DNA of 38,406 bases from Fidelibacterota bacterium (GCA_028718545.1 JAQULT010000014.1:1-38406); one strand, 5' to 3'. Shown: positions 1 to 8,642, counted from the stretch's first letter. A program made the numbers and translations. Notes: a model not told the origin generated them from the letters alone.

Positions 1-180
1 CTCACCCATGCAGGATCGGTAAAAGCAGAAGTGGCTAAAATGATTGCAGAAGAGCGCTATGAAGCATTTGATAAAAAGAGAAAAATCACAGAAGCAAAAA
101 AAGCGGATGAAGAGGATTTGAAAGAATTAGAAGAAATGGAAAAAAGATTGCTCAATAAAAAAGACGGTAAAGATAGATGA
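1..180 (+). CDS. C-terminal 59 residues of a RhuM-like (virulence RhuM family) protein, 5' end outside window
   Basis: The first reading frame is open from base 1 to a TGA at 178-180. The visible residues begin LTHAGSVKAEVAKMIAEERY and continue into a Lys/Glu-rich, probably helical tail ending KKDGKDR. The threonine-His-Ala-Gly start followed by a helix with A-E-E-R-Y-E-A-F-D resembles the C-terminus of RhuM family proteins, which are accessory proteins of unknown biochemical activity often found in variable genome regions. GC is about 36% by hand count, clearly lower than the following genes, which suggests transfer. It converges on clpX. The family call rests on a short tail only; a different DNA-associated accessory protein is possible. 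Confidence 0.55.
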   Translation, partial: LTHAGSVKAEVAKMIAEERYEAFDKKRKITEAKKADEEDLKELEEMEKRLLNKKDGKDR

Positions 181-253
181 TGTTAATGCTCAACCAAAGA
201 AACCGCCTCCGCGCGTCCGGTGCTTCAAAGTATAACGTTTTCCTTTGACCAAT

Positions 254-458
254 CTTCCTAACTTCCGATCTTCTGAATTCCGTCTACTGACTACTGTCTA
301 CCGGCTGCTTACTTCCGATCTTCCGCCTGTCCGCCGTAGTCCCGATTGGTCGGGACGAAGCAGAACTTCCTAACTTCCGATCTTCTGAATTCCGTCTACT
401 GACTTCTGACTTCCGATCTTCCGCCTGTCCGCCGTAGCCCCGATTGGTCGGGGCGAAG
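254..458. repeat. Degenerate heptamer repeat array with two longer direct repeats and hairpins, overlapping the 3' end of clpX
   Basis: A 38-bp unit at 254-291 recurs identically at 366-403. A second unit of 50 bp at 311-360 recurs at 409-458 with two differences. Between and inside the units the DNA has a loose 7-bp period (CTTCTGA, CTACTGA, CTACTGT, CTACCGG). The second unit holds an inverted repeat, TCCCGA-TTGG-TCGGGA in copy 1 (340-355) and CCCCGA-TTGG-TCGGGG in copy 2 (438-453). The two differences between the copies fall on paired bases, so the stem is kept. In copy 2 an outer CCGCC/GGCGG stem can extend the hairpin. It looks like a dispersed intergenic repeat typical of some FCB genomes rather than CRISPR. 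Confidence 0.8.
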
Positions 459-1708
459 GCGGGGCTTCTGACTTCTGATTTCTTCAGAATATAATCCTTT
501 TTCCCGTTCACCACATCGGCGTCGATCGTGACCTTTACGACATTTTTCATATCCGGCGCGCGGTACATCAGGTCCAGCATCACGTTTTCCATCACGGCCC
601 GCAGGGCGCGGGCGCCGGTCTTGCGTTTCATTGCCAGTTGAATGATCGCCTGCAGCGCATCTTCGGTCAGTTCCAGTTCCATGCCTTCCTGCCTGAGCAA
701 AAATTGGTACTGTTTGATCAGGGCGTTTTTCGGTTCCGTCAGAATGCTGATCATGGCGCTTTCGTCAAGCTCGTTCAGGCTGGTCAGTACCGCCAGGCGG
801 CCCACCAGTTCCGGAATAAAACCGTACTGGATCAGGTCTTCGGGACTGATCTCCGCCAGCAGGGCATTTTTGTCGAGCGTTTTACCGCTCTGCTGCTTTT
901 CGCCGAACCCGATCTCTTTTTTCCCGATGCGTCTGGCGATCACGTCCTCGATACCGTCAAAGGCGCCGCCGCAAATGAACAGGATGTTCCGGGTGTCTAT
1001 GTGGACCATCTTGGCTTCGGGATGCTTGCGGCCGCCTTTCGGAGGAACATGGGCGATGGTGCCTTCCAGGATCTTGAGCAGGGACTGCTGCACGCCCTCG
1101 CCGCTGACATCGCGGGTAATGGAAGGATTGGCGGATTTGCGGGCGATCTTATCCAGTTCATCCAGGTATACAATGCCGTATTCCGCTTTTTTCTCATCAT
1201 AGTCGGCGGCCTGCAGGAGGCGTACCAGAATATTCTCGACGTCCTCGCCCACATAGCCGGCTTCGGTCAGGACCGTGGCATCGGCGATGGCAAAAGGGAC
1301 CTGCAGCTGCCGGGCCAGGGTCTGGGCGATCAGCGTTTTGCCGGTTCCCGTCGGTCCCAGCATGAGGATATTGCTTTTATCGATCTCAATATCGGGATTG
1401 GATAAATGGTTGTTAATGCGTTTATAATGATTATAAACCGCCACGGACACCATGCGCTTTGCGTTTTCCTGTCCGATCACATAGCGGTTCAGCTCCTTAT
1501 GGATCTTTGATGGTACCGGGAGTTTCTTTAAATGAAACTCCTGTGCTTGTTCCCGCTCTTTTTCTTTTTCATTCAGCTGCAGAATTTCCCCGGCAGTCTG
1601 AATACAGGAATCGCAAATATAAGTATCTTCGAAAATCCCGTGGATAAGCATCCCGGTCTCATTTTCCGGCCGGCCGCAAAAATGACATATTTTATTGTTC
1701 TTCGGCAT
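284..1708 (-). CDS. clpX: ATP-dependent Clp protease ATP-binding subunit ClpX
   Basis: 474 residues; the unfoldase that feeds tagged proteins to ClpP in the cytoplasm. The N-terminal zinc-binding domain has Cys8, Cys11, Cys32 and Cys35. The AAA+ module shows Walker A GPTGTGKT (118-125), the GYVGE pore loop (151-155), Walker [10 protein letters not shown] (179-187), the IGF loop that docks on ClpP (about 266-268), the FIPELVGRL arginine region (about 297-305) and sensor 2 GARALR (365-370). The conserved protein ends near residue 410 (KKDYILKK). The last 64 residues are a low-complexity Ser/Arg/Lys tail translated from the repeat array at 254-458, absent from normal ClpX (about 420 residues). 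The start overlaps the clpP stop as TAATG, so it is translationally coupled. Third gene of tig-clpP-clpX. Confidence 0.97.
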   Translation of the reverse strand: MPKNNKICHFCGRPENETGMLIHGIFEDTYICDSCIQTAGEILQLNEKEKEREQAQEFHLKKLPVPSKIHKELNRYVIGQENAKRMVSVAVYNHYKRINNHLSNPDIEIDKSNILMLGPTGTGKTLIAQTLARQLQVPFAIADATVLTEAGYVGEDVENILVRLLQAADYDEKKAEYGIVYLDELDKIARKSANPSITRDVSGEGVQQSLLKILEGTIAHVPPKGGRKHPEAKMVHIDTRNILFICGGAFDGIEDVIARRIGKKEIGFGEKQQSGKTLDKNALLAEISPEDLIQYGFIPELVGRLAVLTSLNELDESAMISILTEPKNALIKQYQFLLRQEGMELELTEDALQAIIQLAMKRKTGARALRAVMENVMLDLMYRAPDMKNVVKVTIDADVVNGKKDYILKKSEVRSPAFAPTNRGYGGQAEDRKSEVSRRNSEDRKLGSSASSRPIGTTADRRKIGSKQPVDSSQ

Positions 1709-2292
1709 TATTTCTTCTTCTTGATGATGGTATCGATCAGTCCGTACTTTATGGCTTCATCCGCTGACATGAAAAAATCCCTTTCGGTGTCTGCCTGGAT
1801 CTTCTTCAGCGTCTGTCCGCTTTTTTCCGCAAGGATCTTATTCAGCTGTTCACGCAGGTACAGAATCTCTTTGGCATGGATCTCGATATCGCTGGCCTGT
1901 CCCTGGGCGCCACCAAGGGGCTGATGCAGCATCATGCGTGCGTTCGGCAGTGCCATGCGCTTGCCTTTGCTTCCCGCGGCCAGCAGCACCGCCGCCATGG
2001 ATGCAGCCTGTCCGACGCAGATCGTGACAATATCCGGCTTGATATAATTCATGGTATCATAGATCGCCAAACCGGCCGTGATCACGCCGCCCGGGGAGTT
2101 GATGTATACATTGACATCCTTGTCCGGGTCTTCGGCTTCCAGGAACAGCAGCTGGGCGATGACCAGCGAACTGAGATCGTCATTGATCTCGCCGTTAATA
2201 AAAACAATACGTTCTTTCAGCAGGCGCGAGTAGATGTCGTAAGAACGTTCTCCCCTGCCGCTGTTTTCGATGACCATTGGAATCAGGTTCAT
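1708..2292 (-). CDS. clpP: ATP-dependent Clp protease proteolytic subunit ClpP
   Basis: 194 residues, the normal ClpP length. This serine peptidase forms the double-heptamer chamber that degrades proteins unfolded by ClpX. The catalytic triad is visible as Ser98 in [11 protein letters not shown], His123 in MLHQPLGG and Asp172 in TERDFF; the oxyanion glycines lie in INSPGG (64-69). The C-terminus is unusually basic, ending in four lysines. The ATG overlaps the tig stop as ATGA, and AGGAG sits 8 bases upstream of the start inside tig. It lies between tig and clpX, the arrangement common across bacteria, so the three are almost certainly one transcript. Confidence 0.97.
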   Translation of the reverse strand: MNLIPMVIENSGRGERSYDIYSRLLKERIVFINGEINDDLSSLVIAQLLFLEAEDPDKDVNVYINSPGGVITAGLAIYDTMNYIKPDIVTICVGQAASMAAVLLAAGSKGKRMALPNARMMLHQPLGGAQGQASDIEIHAKEILYLREQLNKILAEKSGQTLKKIQADTERDFFMSADEAIKYGLIDTIIKKKK

Positions 2293-3581
2293 TTTCCCGG
2301 CTCCTTGATACGCATCATGCGGGTTATTTTTTTATTCTTGATCTTTGCGTGGGATTTGATATGTTCAAAGATCTTGCGGTTGACGATATCGTCGTGCAGC
2401 TGGTTCCGGACCTGCGGGGACTGATAGTATTTGCCGTAGGTATCCCGCAATTCCGCATTGACATCCTTTAGCATTTCGTCGATGCGGGCATTGATATCCT
2501 CGTCGCTGACCTCGAGTTTTTCATCGCGGACAATGCGGTTCTTGACCAGCTGCCATTTCAGGCTCTTTTCGGCCGTATCGCCGTACTGTTCCAGAACGGC
2601 GGTTTTGTCCAGTTCCGGAGCGGAAGGATAGCGTTTGCGGATATCCTCATAGATGGCGTTGGCGTGTTCATTCACCACGGAGCGCGGCAGCGACAGGTCT
2701 TTCATTTTGTCGATAAAATGATCGGCGATGTCTTCTTCGATCTTGTGTGCCGCCTGGCCGTTCCAGTAATCTTCGAGTTCCTTGCGTATCGTAGCTTTCA
2801 GCGCATCCAAGTTCTCGGTGTCCGGATTGACGGTTTTTGCAAATTCATCGTTGAGTTCCGGCAGCACATGTTCCTCGACTGCAGTGACCGCGATGCGATA
2901 AAGGTGTTCGTGATCGTGATCCTTATCCGGGGATTTCATGCGAATGTCCCGGGTTTCACCGGCTTTGACACCCAGCAGCTGTTTCAGCGCTTCGCCTTCG
3001 AAAGGGGCTTTTCCCAGAATAATACGGGTATCTTCGGATTCGTTGATGATCTCCGTTTCACCGTGGATTTCCTGAATGTTGGCGATCAGGTGCTGACCTT
3101 CTTTTGCGCCGCTTTCCACCGGGGTCACTTCCGCGGCATTTTCGCGCAGGCGTTGCAGGTATTCTTCCACGTCCGCATCGTCGATCTGGTGCTGATGGTT
3201 TTCCAGGCTGATATGATCCTTGTATTTCGGTAAATCCCAGTCGGGCATGACCTCGAATTTTACCGAGATCTTCAGCGGATCGCCCTTTTTAAAATTCCAG
3301 TCGAGAATTTCGGGTTCGTTTACCGGAAGCAATTTTTTTTCTTTCAGCGCTTCGCCGTAGTAATCGGAAAATTTTTCATTGATAAAATCCAGGTCAATCT
3401 GCGGACCGTAGCGTTTTTCGATCAGCGAAAGCGGCACTTTCCCCTTGCGGAATCCCGGAAGGGCGATATCTTTGGCAAACTTGCGGGTAAATACGGCATA
3501 ATCGCTTTCCATTTCCGTCCAGCTGCGTTCGATGTGCAATTCCCGTTCAACAGGACTGATAATTTTCACGTCAATATTCAC
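2289..3581 (-). CDS. tig: Trigger factor (ribosome-associated chaperone and prolyl isomerase)
   Basis: 430 residues, normal for trigger factor. The N-terminal ribosome-binding domain has the signature GFRKGKVP at 43-50, which docks on ribosomal protein L23. A central FKBP-like domain follows at about residues 150-245 (from [10 protein letters not shown] to the [27 protein letters not shown] region), then the helical chaperone arms. The FKBP part is diverged, with a His/Asp-rich stretch DKDHDHEH, so isomerase activity cannot be assumed. AAAGGAG lies just upstream of the ATG. First gene of the tig-clpP-clpX operon, ending in an ATGA overlap with clpP. Confidence 0.95.
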   Translation of the reverse strand: MNIDVKIISPVERELHIERSWTEMESDYAVFTRKFAKDIALPGFRKGKVPLSLIEKRYGPQIDLDFINEKFSDYYGEALKEKKLLPVNEPEILDWNFKKGDPLKISVKFEVMPDWDLPKYKDHISLENHQHQIDDADVEEYLQRLRENAAEVTPVESGAKEGQHLIANIQEIHGETEIINESEDTRIILGKAPFEGEALKQLLGVKAGETRDIRMKSPDKDHDHEHLYRIAVTAVEEHVLPELNDEFAKTVNPDTENLDALKATIRKELEDYWNGQAAHKIEEDIADHFIDKMKDLSLPRSVVNEHANAIYEDIRKRYPSAPELDKTAVLEQYGDTAEKSLKWQLVKNRIVRDEKLEVSDEDINARIDEMLKDVNAELRDTYGKYYQSPQVRNQLHDDIVNRKIFEHIKSHAKIKNKKITRMMRIKEPGK

Positions 3582-3609
3582 AAAATTCTCCTTTTTGTTT
3601 CAGCCGCCT

Positions 3610-3638
3610 AATATACAATGGGACGGAAGAAAAAGCAA
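3610..3638 (-). promoter_or_regulatory. Probable sigma70-type promoter of tig-clpP-clpX
   Basis: On the minus strand a TTGCTT (-35, bases 3638-3633) is followed after 17 bases by TATATT (-10, bases 3615-3610). The -10 matches the consensus at 5 of 6 and the -35 at 3 of 6. Transcription would start near 3603, giving a leader of about 20 bases before the tig ATG. Spacing is ideal, but the -35 is weak. Confidence 0.45.
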
Positions 3639-3653
3639 TTGTCAATGGACAAT
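3638..3653 (-). terminator. Inverted repeat ATTGTC-N4-GACAAT between the PAS gene and tig
   Basis: A 6-bp perfect inverted repeat with a 4-base loop, followed on the minus strand by TGCTTTTTC. It could be a weak Rho-independent terminator for the upstream PAS gene, which ends at 3724. It also touches the proposed tig -35 box, so an operator role is an alternative. It is not the CIRCE heat-shock element. A separate 10-bp perfect palindrome GGACCGGTCC lies at 3661-3670. Confidence 0.35.
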
Positions 3654-3723
3654 CCCCAAAGGACCGGTCCGGAGAGGCAGGATCCGGGCGCGTAGCTGTG
3701 TGGTCTGATTTTTGGAAGAAATT

Positions 3724-4362
3724 TCAGTCTTTTTCTTCAAGATGTGCAAGAACCTCTTCGGCGATATCGGGATAGAGCCTCCGCATGCAATCGGGGCAGA
3801 TCCCGTGCGATATGCGCTCGCCGATCAAAGCGAAAATATTGTCCCGCAAAGCGATCCATTCCGTATTTGCTTTCTTGATCCGGTAGCAGATACTGCAGAT
3901 CGTCAGGAAAGAGTACGCTCCGTCTGCGGAAGATGCGGAACGGTTAAAGACGGCGATCAGGGCATCGATATCGGTACCGCGCTTTGATTCCCGGCCCAGA
4001 TCGATCACAATGCCGCGAATCTTTTTCGGCTTCCCTTCCGCATCCCTTTGCGTGACAATACCGCGATCCATGAACCATACATAGTAGCCGCCCCGGGTCC
4101 GGATACGGTAATCGATCTGATACAGCTTTGTCTTTCCTGACAGTACATTCCGCATTGCATCCATGGTTTTTTCATAATCGTTGGGATGTACCAGCTCCGT
4201 AAAACCCTGATACCCTTTTCCCTTAAAATATTCAGGATCATAATCCAGCATCCGGGCTTTCAGGTCGTTATGGATCACTGTATTTTTTGAGATATCCCAT
4301 TCCCACCAGGCGAATTCGGATTCCTGCAGGATCTTTTCCCAGGCTTCTTTGTAAGTGTCCAT
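3724..4362 (-). CDS. PAS-domain protein with C-terminal Cys-rich SHGICPDC module
   Basis: 212 residues, soluble. Residues 10-125 form a PAS fold of the PAS_3 type: EFAWWEWDI near the start, then YRIRTRGGYYVWFMDRG and KIRGIVIDL. Residues 150-200 hold CSIC (Cys156, Cys159) and ISHGICPDC (His186, Cys189, Cys192), ending RRLYPDI. This CxxC plus SHGICPDC tail is known as a C-terminal module on PAS and response-regulator type sensors in many bacteria; its ligand (metal or redox) is not settled. There is no kinase, GGDEF or helix-turn-helix output domain, so it is a stand-alone sensor or adaptor. AAGGGG lies 6 bases before the ATG. Its signal and partner cannot be told from the sequence. Confidence 0.8.
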   Translation of the reverse strand: MDTYKEAWEKILQESEFAWWEWDISKNTVIHNDLKARMLDYDPEYFKGKGYQGFTELVHPNDYEKTMDAMRNVLSGKTKLYQIDYRIRTRGGYYVWFMDRGIVTQRDAEGKPKKIRGIVIDLGRESKRGTDIDALIAVFNRSASSADGAYSFLTICSICYRIKKANTEWIALRDNIFALIGERISHGICPDCMRRLYPDIAEEVLAHLEEKD

Positions 4363-4427
4363 TTGTACCCCTTTTGACAGGTTTTCCCGATTATAAGAAA
4401 ATTATCGGTCTTTACCCGAATATTTTT

Positions 4428-4949
4428 TTATTTTCTGACCGCCGGAATTGCGACGTTTGCCACCCGTATATCGTCAATGACAAAATAGCAGGCGGGGTCC
4501 AGTCTCCGGATTTCGCGCGTAACCGCTGCGGTTTTTTTCCGTTTCAGCTGAACAAAGAGCAGGTCAATGCGGCCGTCGCGGCCTTTCCCCTCGATCTCCG
4601 TCACCCGGTAGCCAAGATCGCGAAGATGCGTGGCAATGACCGCACCATTCACCGTAAAAATGCGAAGGACCTGATCCCCGATCTTGAAAAGGCGGTCAAT
4701 GCTCATGCCGACAAAGGTCCCGCATGCAAATCCCAATGCAAACGCAATGATGGTCATGGGTGACGACAATTCCGACAGCACCCTGGATACGGCATAGACC
4801 CAGATAAGGGCCTCTACGAAGGAGAATACAACAGCCGGCAGACGTTTTTCCTTTATTACCATGACATGACGCAGGGTGCCCAGCGAGACGTCACAAACGC
4901 GGGCGAAGAAAATGATCAGCAATAACTGAATGCTTTCCAGAGTAAACAT
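4428..4949 (-). CDS. UPF0316 (YebE-like) membrane protein with DUF2179 domain
   Basis: 173 residues. Three hydrophobic segments fill residues 5-85 (LLLIIFFARVCDVSLGT; VVFSFVEALIWVYAVSRVL; IIAFALGFACGTFVGMSI), followed by a soluble DUF2179-like domain with GKGRDGRIDLLFVQLKRKK. This is the arrangement of the UPF0316 family, whose function is unknown. The ATG at 4949 is chosen because GAGGAG sits 6 bases upstream; a TTG six codons earlier would put that Shine-Dalgarno inside the gene. It follows ribH by 70 bases on the same strand, so it may share the riboflavin transcript, though a small GCGGG/CCCGC hairpin (4986-4999) lies between. Confidence 0.85.
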   Translation of the reverse strand: MFTLESIQLLLIIFFARVCDVSLGTLRHVMVIKEKRLPAVVFSFVEALIWVYAVSRVLSELSSPMTIIAFALGFACGTFVGMSIDRLFKIGDQVLRIFTVNGAVIATHLRDLGYRVTEIEGKGRDGRIDLLFVQLKRKKTAAVTREIRRLDPACYFVIDDIRVANVAIPAVRK

Positions 4950-4985
4950 ACGCAACTCCTCAATCAATGATAAAGGTTATGGGAT

Positions 4986-4999
4986 GCGGGGATTCCCGC
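4986..4999 (-). other. Small GC-rich inverted repeat between ribH and the UPF0316 gene
   Basis: GCGGG-N4-CCCGC, a 5-bp perfect stem, lies after the ribH stop. No T-run follows it on the minus strand, so it is not a standard terminator. It could be an mRNA processing or stability element, or chance. Confidence 0.3.
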
Positions 5000-5019
5000 A
5001 AAGTGATTTCCGGCGGAAT

Positions 5020-5484
5020 TCAGGCTTTCAGCGATTTTCCCAGATCTACCATTTCGATAGCGTTCAACAGCGCATTCCAGCCCTTGTTGCCCGCTTTGGT
5101 CCCGGCACGTTCCAGCGCCTGTTCGATGGTGTCGCTGGTGATCACGCCAAAGATGACCGGTTTTCCGCTTTCCAGAGAAACGCGCGCAACGCCCTTGCTG
5201 ACCTCGGCGGCCACGTAGTCAAAATGCGGCGTGGCTCCCCGGATCACCGCGCCCAGGCAAACGACGGCATCGTAGCCTTTTGCGGCGCTCATCTGTGCAG
5301 CAAGCGGAATTTCAAAGGCGCCCGGCACCCAGATCACATCCAGATCGGCACCGCTCCCGCCGTGGCGCAGAAAGCAGTCTTCGGCTCCGGCCAGCAGTTC
5401 TTTGGTGATCAGGTCATTGAAACGCGAGACCACCAGCGCGATCTTCATCCCCTTTGCGATGAGTTTTCCTTCGAATTGTTTCAT
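5020..5484 (-). CDS. ribH: 6,7-dimethyl-8-ribityllumazine synthase
   Basis: 154 residues, the usual length. It condenses 5-amino-6-ribitylamino-uracil with 3,4-dihydroxybutanone phosphate to make lumazine, the penultimate step of riboflavin synthesis; the family forms 60-meric or decameric shells. Visible motifs are SRFND (20-24), VPGAFEIP (53-60), [14 protein letters not shown] (78-91, with His87 as the expected catalytic base) and the C-terminal GNKGWNA region. The ATG follows the ribBA stop by 3 bases and has AGGA 8 bases upstream inside ribBA. Last clear riboflavin gene of the operon. Confidence 0.97.
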   Translation of the reverse strand: MKQFEGKLIAKGMKIALVVSRFNDLITKELLAGAEDCFLRHGGSGADLDVIWVPGAFEIPLAAQMSAAKGYDAVVCLGAVIRGATPHFDYVAAEVSKGVARVSLESGKPVIFGVITSDTIEQALERAGTKAGNKGWNALLNAIEMVDLGKSLKA

Positions 5485-5487
5485 CGT

Positions 5488-6720
5488 TTATTCCTTTCTG
5501 TCTTTATTGCCGTTTAATATCAAATGTCCCATCTTGTCCCGTTTTGTCTCCAGATAGGATTGATTGTTTCGTGTCGGTGCGGTTTCCAGCGGGACCCGTT
5601 CCACGATCTCCAGATCATAGCCCGAGAGTCCGACGATCTTTTTGGGATTATTGGTCATCAGGCGGATCTTCCGTATTCCCAGGTCCTTGATGATCTGAGC
5701 GCCGGCACCGTAATCGCGCAGATCTGCCTGGAAACCGAGACGGATATTCGCTTCGACGGTATCCAGTCCCTGATCCTGCAGTTCATAGGCCATGATCTTA
5801 TGTTTCAGTCCGATCCCCCGCCCTTCCTGTCGCAAATAGATCAGCGCGCCGCGGCCTTCTTCGGCGATCTTTTTCAGCGCGGCGTCCTTTTGCTCTCCGC
5901 AGTCACAGCGTGCGGAATGGAAAACATCCCCGGTAATGCATTCGGAATGCATACGAAGCAGTACCGGCGTAGCGGGATCAAATTCCCCCATGGTCACGGC
6001 CATGTGTTCTTTATTGTCAACCAGATCGCGGTACAGCGTCAATTTAAAATCCCCGTAGGCATTGGGGAAATTCACGGTAGTCACCTTTTCAATAAAGCGT
6101 TCCTTCTTGCGCCGGTAGCGTATCAGATCCTCGATGGCAAGGATCTTCAATCCGTGTTTTTCCGCAAAAGCCCGGAGCTGCGGAAGGCGCATCATGGTGC
6201 CGTCATCGGCCATGATCTCGCACATCAGCGCTACGGGACGCAGGCCGGCAATGCGGCAGAGGTCGACGGAAGCCTCGGTGTGTCCGGTGCGGCGCAGTAC
6301 GCCGCCATTTTTAGCCACAATGGGAAAAACATGACCCGGCCGGCCAAGTTGCTTCGGATCGCTGTGCGGATCCGTCAGTACGGCAAAAGTTTTGGCTCTG
6401 TCCGCCGCCGAGATCCCGGTTGTGGTTCCCTGCAGCGCATCCACGCTCACCGTGAAGCGCGTACAATGCAGGGAGGAATTCTCTCCGGCCATTTCGTGCA
6501 GCTCCAGGCGCCCGGCGACAGCCTCGTCCACCGCCGCACAGATCAGTCCGCGCCCCTCTCTGGCGGCAAAATTTACCGTAGCCGCCGTTACGAATTCCCC
6601 CGCCTGAATCAGATCTCCCTCATTCTCCCGCAAGGGATCGTCCACAACAATGATCATTTTGCCTTTCCGGATCTCTTCAAGCGCTTCTTCCACCGTGCTG
6701 AGTTTGAGTGTTTCTTCCAT
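5488..6720 (-). CDS. ribBA: Bifunctional 3,4-dihydroxy-2-butanone-4-phosphate synthase / GTP cyclohydrolase II
   Basis: 410 residues from the chosen start. The RibB half (about 1-205) has [12 protein letters not shown] (26-37) and the GHTEASVDL region; the RibA half (about 210-405) has [14 protein letters not shown] with the three zinc cysteines Cys261, Cys272 and Cys274, RQEGRGIGL, and TNNPKK (356-361). It feeds both branches of riboflavin synthesis from GTP and ribulose 5-phosphate. The longest frame begins 9 codons earlier at 6747, overlapping ribE, but has no Shine-Dalgarno. The ATG at 6720 has AAGGA five bases upstream and begins [17 protein letters not shown], as in relatives. It lies 8 bases after ribE. 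Confidence 0.95.
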   Translation of the reverse strand: MEETLKLSTVEEALEEIRKGKMIIVVDDPLRENEGDLIQAGEFVTAATVNFAAREGRGLICAAVDEAVAGRLELHEMAGENSSLHCTRFTVSVDALQGTTTGISAADRAKTFAVLTDPHSDPKQLGRPGHVFPIVAKNGGVLRRTGHTEASVDLCRIAGLRPVALMCEIMADDGTMMRLPQLRAFAEKHGLKILAIEDLIRYRRKKERFIEKVTTVNFPNAYGDFKLTLYRDLVDNKEHMAVTMGEFDPATPVLLRMHSECITGDVFHSARCDCGEQKDAALKKIAEEGRGALIYLRQEGRGIGLKHKIMAYELQDQGLDTVEANIRLGFQADLRDYGAGAQIIKDLGIRKIRLMTNNPKKIVGLSGYDLEIVERVPLETAPTRNNQSYLETKRDKMGHLILNGNKDRKE

Positions 6721-6728
6721 CTTTTTCC

Positions 6729-7364
6729 TTACCAGCGGTAACCCCATTTTTTTAAAAGTTCTTCGGTTAAATTCTGATTGGCTTTGATTTGACGGACAAT
6801 ATACTTGCCGATGATATCCGTTTCAATATTGACCTTGTCGCCCTTCCGCAGACCGCCCAGGGTGCTGTGCTCAAGGGTATAAGGGATCAGCGCAACACTG
6901 AATTGCCGTCCTTCTGCCTTAACCAGGGTCAGACTGACACCGTCGATGGCAATACTGCCTTTTTCGACCATCATGGCGCTGAGATCTTCTTCGGTCTCGA
7001 AAGTCAGGATCTGGCTTTTGCCCTCTTTTTCGCGGGAACGCAGTGTTGCCGTGGTATCGACATGCCCCTGTACAAGATGTCCGTCAAAGCGTCCCGTTGC
7101 AGGCATCCCGCGCTCGAGATTGACGGTGAATCCTTTTTTCCAGAGCGGGATCGTGGTTCTGGAGAGGCTTTCCCGCACCGCATCCACTTCAAAGTATTGT
7201 TCTGTCCTTTCCACGACGGTCAGGCAGATGCCGTTCACGGCAACGGAGTCATCGATCCTGAGTTCAGCAGCAAGCGACGGCGCCGCTATCCGGATCCGTG
7301 CCGTTCCCTGTTCGTGTTTTATTGCGGCAATCCTGCCGATATTTTCCACAATTCCGGTAAACAT
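6729..7364 (-). CDS. ribE: Riboflavin synthase alpha chain
   Basis: 211 residues made of two repeated lumazine-binding barrels. It dismutates two lumazine molecules to riboflavin plus the ribitylamino-uracil substrate. The diagnostic N-terminus [10 protein letters not shown] is present, followed by the first barrel ([15 protein letters not shown]) and the second ([17 protein letters not shown]), each with the conserved Gly-Ile/Val-Cys/Ser-Leu-Thr signature. The ATG at 7364 is chosen over a TTG one codon upstream. It overlaps the ribD stop as TGATG and has GGGAG 7 bases before it. Second gene of the riboflavin operon. Confidence 0.96.
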   Translation of the reverse strand: MFTGIVENIGRIAAIKHEQGTARIRIAAPSLAAELRIDDSVAVNGICLTVVERTEQYFEVDAVRESLSRTTIPLWKKGFTVNLERGMPATGRFDGHLVQGHVDTTATLRSREKEGKSQILTFETEEDLSAMMVEKGSIAIDGVSLTLVKAEGRQFSVALIPYTLEHSTLGGLRKGDKVNIETDIIGKYIVRQIKANQNLTEELLKKWGYRW

Positions 7365-8473
7365 CAATTATCTCCCGTGTAGTGTTTCAATTTTCCGCTA
7401 AAGTGCATATCGGTCCCGCTTTGCTCCCATTGGACATCAAAGAATTCCCGGGCATCCGGCATCAGCCGCGGGGGGAATTTCATAAAGGGCAGGCCGCTGC
7501 CTAACAGGCGCGGAGCGATGAAAAGCTCCAGGCGGTCGATGGCATCTTCCGCAGCCAGCAGGGAATGGGTAGCAGCGCCGCCTTCGACAAGAACGGCATG
7601 AATACCGTAAGAGCCAAGTTCGCGCAGGCCTTCCAGGAGTCCCGCAGTGCCCGCTTCCTTTACCCGGATAAGCCGGACAGCGTTCTTTTCCATGCCTGCC
7701 TGCCAGTCTTTTTCGCAGTGTTCTCCGCAAATGAGCAGAACAGGTGCAAGTCCGGCGCTGCGGACTAGCTTTGTCTCCGGGGACAGACTGCCGCGGGGAT
7801 CGTAGATCACACGAAGCGGGTGATCGCCTTCGGCATCGCGGACCGTCAGTTCGGGATCGTCCGCCGTGACGGTACCCATACCGACCAGTACCGCATCATA
7901 TTCGGCGCGCATGCGGTGCACTATACGCCGGGATTCGGGACCTGTGATCCATTTTGAATTTCCCCGGCTGTCCGCCATGAACCCGTCCAGGGTTATTGCA
8001 GCTTTTGCGCAAATATAGGGAAGGCCCTTTGTCATCATTTTAATGAAGGGCTGGTTAAGAGATTCGCATGCTTCCCGCAGGATATTTCTATGGACCTTTA
8101 CGCCTGCATCTTCCAGCGCTTTAATTCCCTTCCCGGCTACCATCGGGTTCGGGTCCCGCATTCCCACGAACACTTCCGAAATTCCCGCTGCGATGACCGC
8201 ATCGGTACAGGGCGGTGTTTTTCCGTAGTGGCAGCAAGGTTCCAGCGTAACGAACATCTGTGCGCCGTGCAGATCCGTAGCGGCATCCCGGATGGCATTG
8301 ATCTCCGCATGCGCGGCGCCGTAGCGTTCATGCCGACCCCGTCCGATCAGCTTTCCGTTCCGGACGATCACAGCCCCGGTCCGTGGATTGGGCGAAACGC
8401 GCGTTTTCCCGGCCAGGGCTTCCCGCAATGCCTGCCGCATCCAATCTTCGATGCCGTGTTTTTCACTGTGCAT
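7364..8473 (-). CDS. ribD: Bifunctional diaminohydroxyphosphoribosylaminopyrimidine deaminase / reductase
   Basis: 369 residues. The N-terminal cytidine-deaminase-like zinc domain has HAE (55-57) and PCCHYGKTPPC (79-89), giving zinc ligands His55, Cys80 and Cys89. The C-terminal NADPH-dependent reductase domain starts near 150 (PYICAKAAITLDGFMADSRG) and continues through GMGTVTADDPELTVR. It carries out the second and third steps from GTP to riboflavin. The ATG at 8473 directly abuts the U-run of a terminator hairpin, whose 3' arm GGGG is the only Shine-Dalgarno-like sequence, at 8 bases. First gene of the operon, behind the FMN riboswitch. Confidence 0.96.
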   Translation of the reverse strand: MHSEKHGIEDWMRQALREALAGKTRVSPNPRTGAVIVRNGKLIGRGRHERYGAAHAEINAIRDAATDLHGAQMFVTLEPCCHYGKTPPCTDAVIAAGISEVFVGMRDPNPMVAGKGIKALEDAGVKVHRNILREACESLNQPFIKMMTKGLPYICAKAAITLDGFMADSRGNSKWITGPESRRIVHRMRAEYDAVLVGMGTVTADDPELTVRDAEGDHPLRVIYDPRGSLSPETKLVRSAGLAPVLLICGEHCEKDWQAGMEKNAVRLIRVKEAGTAGLLEGLRELGSYGIHAVLVEGGAATHSLLAAEDAIDRLELFIAPRLLGSGLPFMKFPPRLMPDAREFFDVQWEQSGTDMHFSGKLKHYTGDN

Positions 8474-8498
8474 AAAAAAAACCCCGCGTCAAACGGGG
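8474..8498 (-). terminator. Riboswitch-controlled intrinsic terminator at the ribD start codon
   Basis: On the minus strand CCCCGT-TTGAC-GCGGGG (6 bp with one G-U pair) is followed by eight T residues and then directly by the ribD ATG. It lies 11 bases downstream of the riboswitch P1 helix. It can act as an intrinsic terminator. Because the 3' arm GGGG is also the only Shine-Dalgarno candidate, the same hairpin could block ribosome binding. Confidence 0.8.
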
Positions 8499-8509
8499 AT
8501 TCTGCAAGC

Positions 8510-8642
8510 GTCTTCTCCCATCCGGACTATACCGTCGGCGACTGAATTTCACAGTCTCTGCACGCAGAAAATGCTGTTCTTGCTTTCGTGCGCGCTCGCG
8601 GGCTATGACCGCCGGCAGGGAAATGCTCCCTTCCCCGAAGAC
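8510..8642 (-). ncRNA. FMN riboswitch (RFN element)
   Basis: The minus strand carries the conserved RFN core in order: CTTCGGGG, CCCTGCCGGCGGT, AGCCCGCGAGC, a variable hairpin, GTGAAATTCAGTCGCCGAC and ATAGTCCGGATGGGAGAAG. The closing P1 helix pairs GTCTTC (8642-8637) with GAAGAC (8515-8510). FMN binding to this element is known to shut off riboflavin genes. Here it precedes ribD and is followed by a terminator, so FMN should cause early termination or translation block. Confidence 0.97.

Noticed and set aside
254..458. CRISPR array
   Set aside because: Only two copies of each unit, irregular spacing, a 7-bp substructure, and overlap with clpX coding sequence; no cas genes nearby.
5485..5487. 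Separate promoter or gene break between ribBA and ribH
   Set aside because: Only 3 bases separate the genes and the ribH Shine-Dalgarno is inside ribBA, so they are cotranscribed.
5524..6741. 405-codon plus-strand frame opposite ribBA
   Set aside because: Antisense of an unmistakable RibBA; no motifs of its own.
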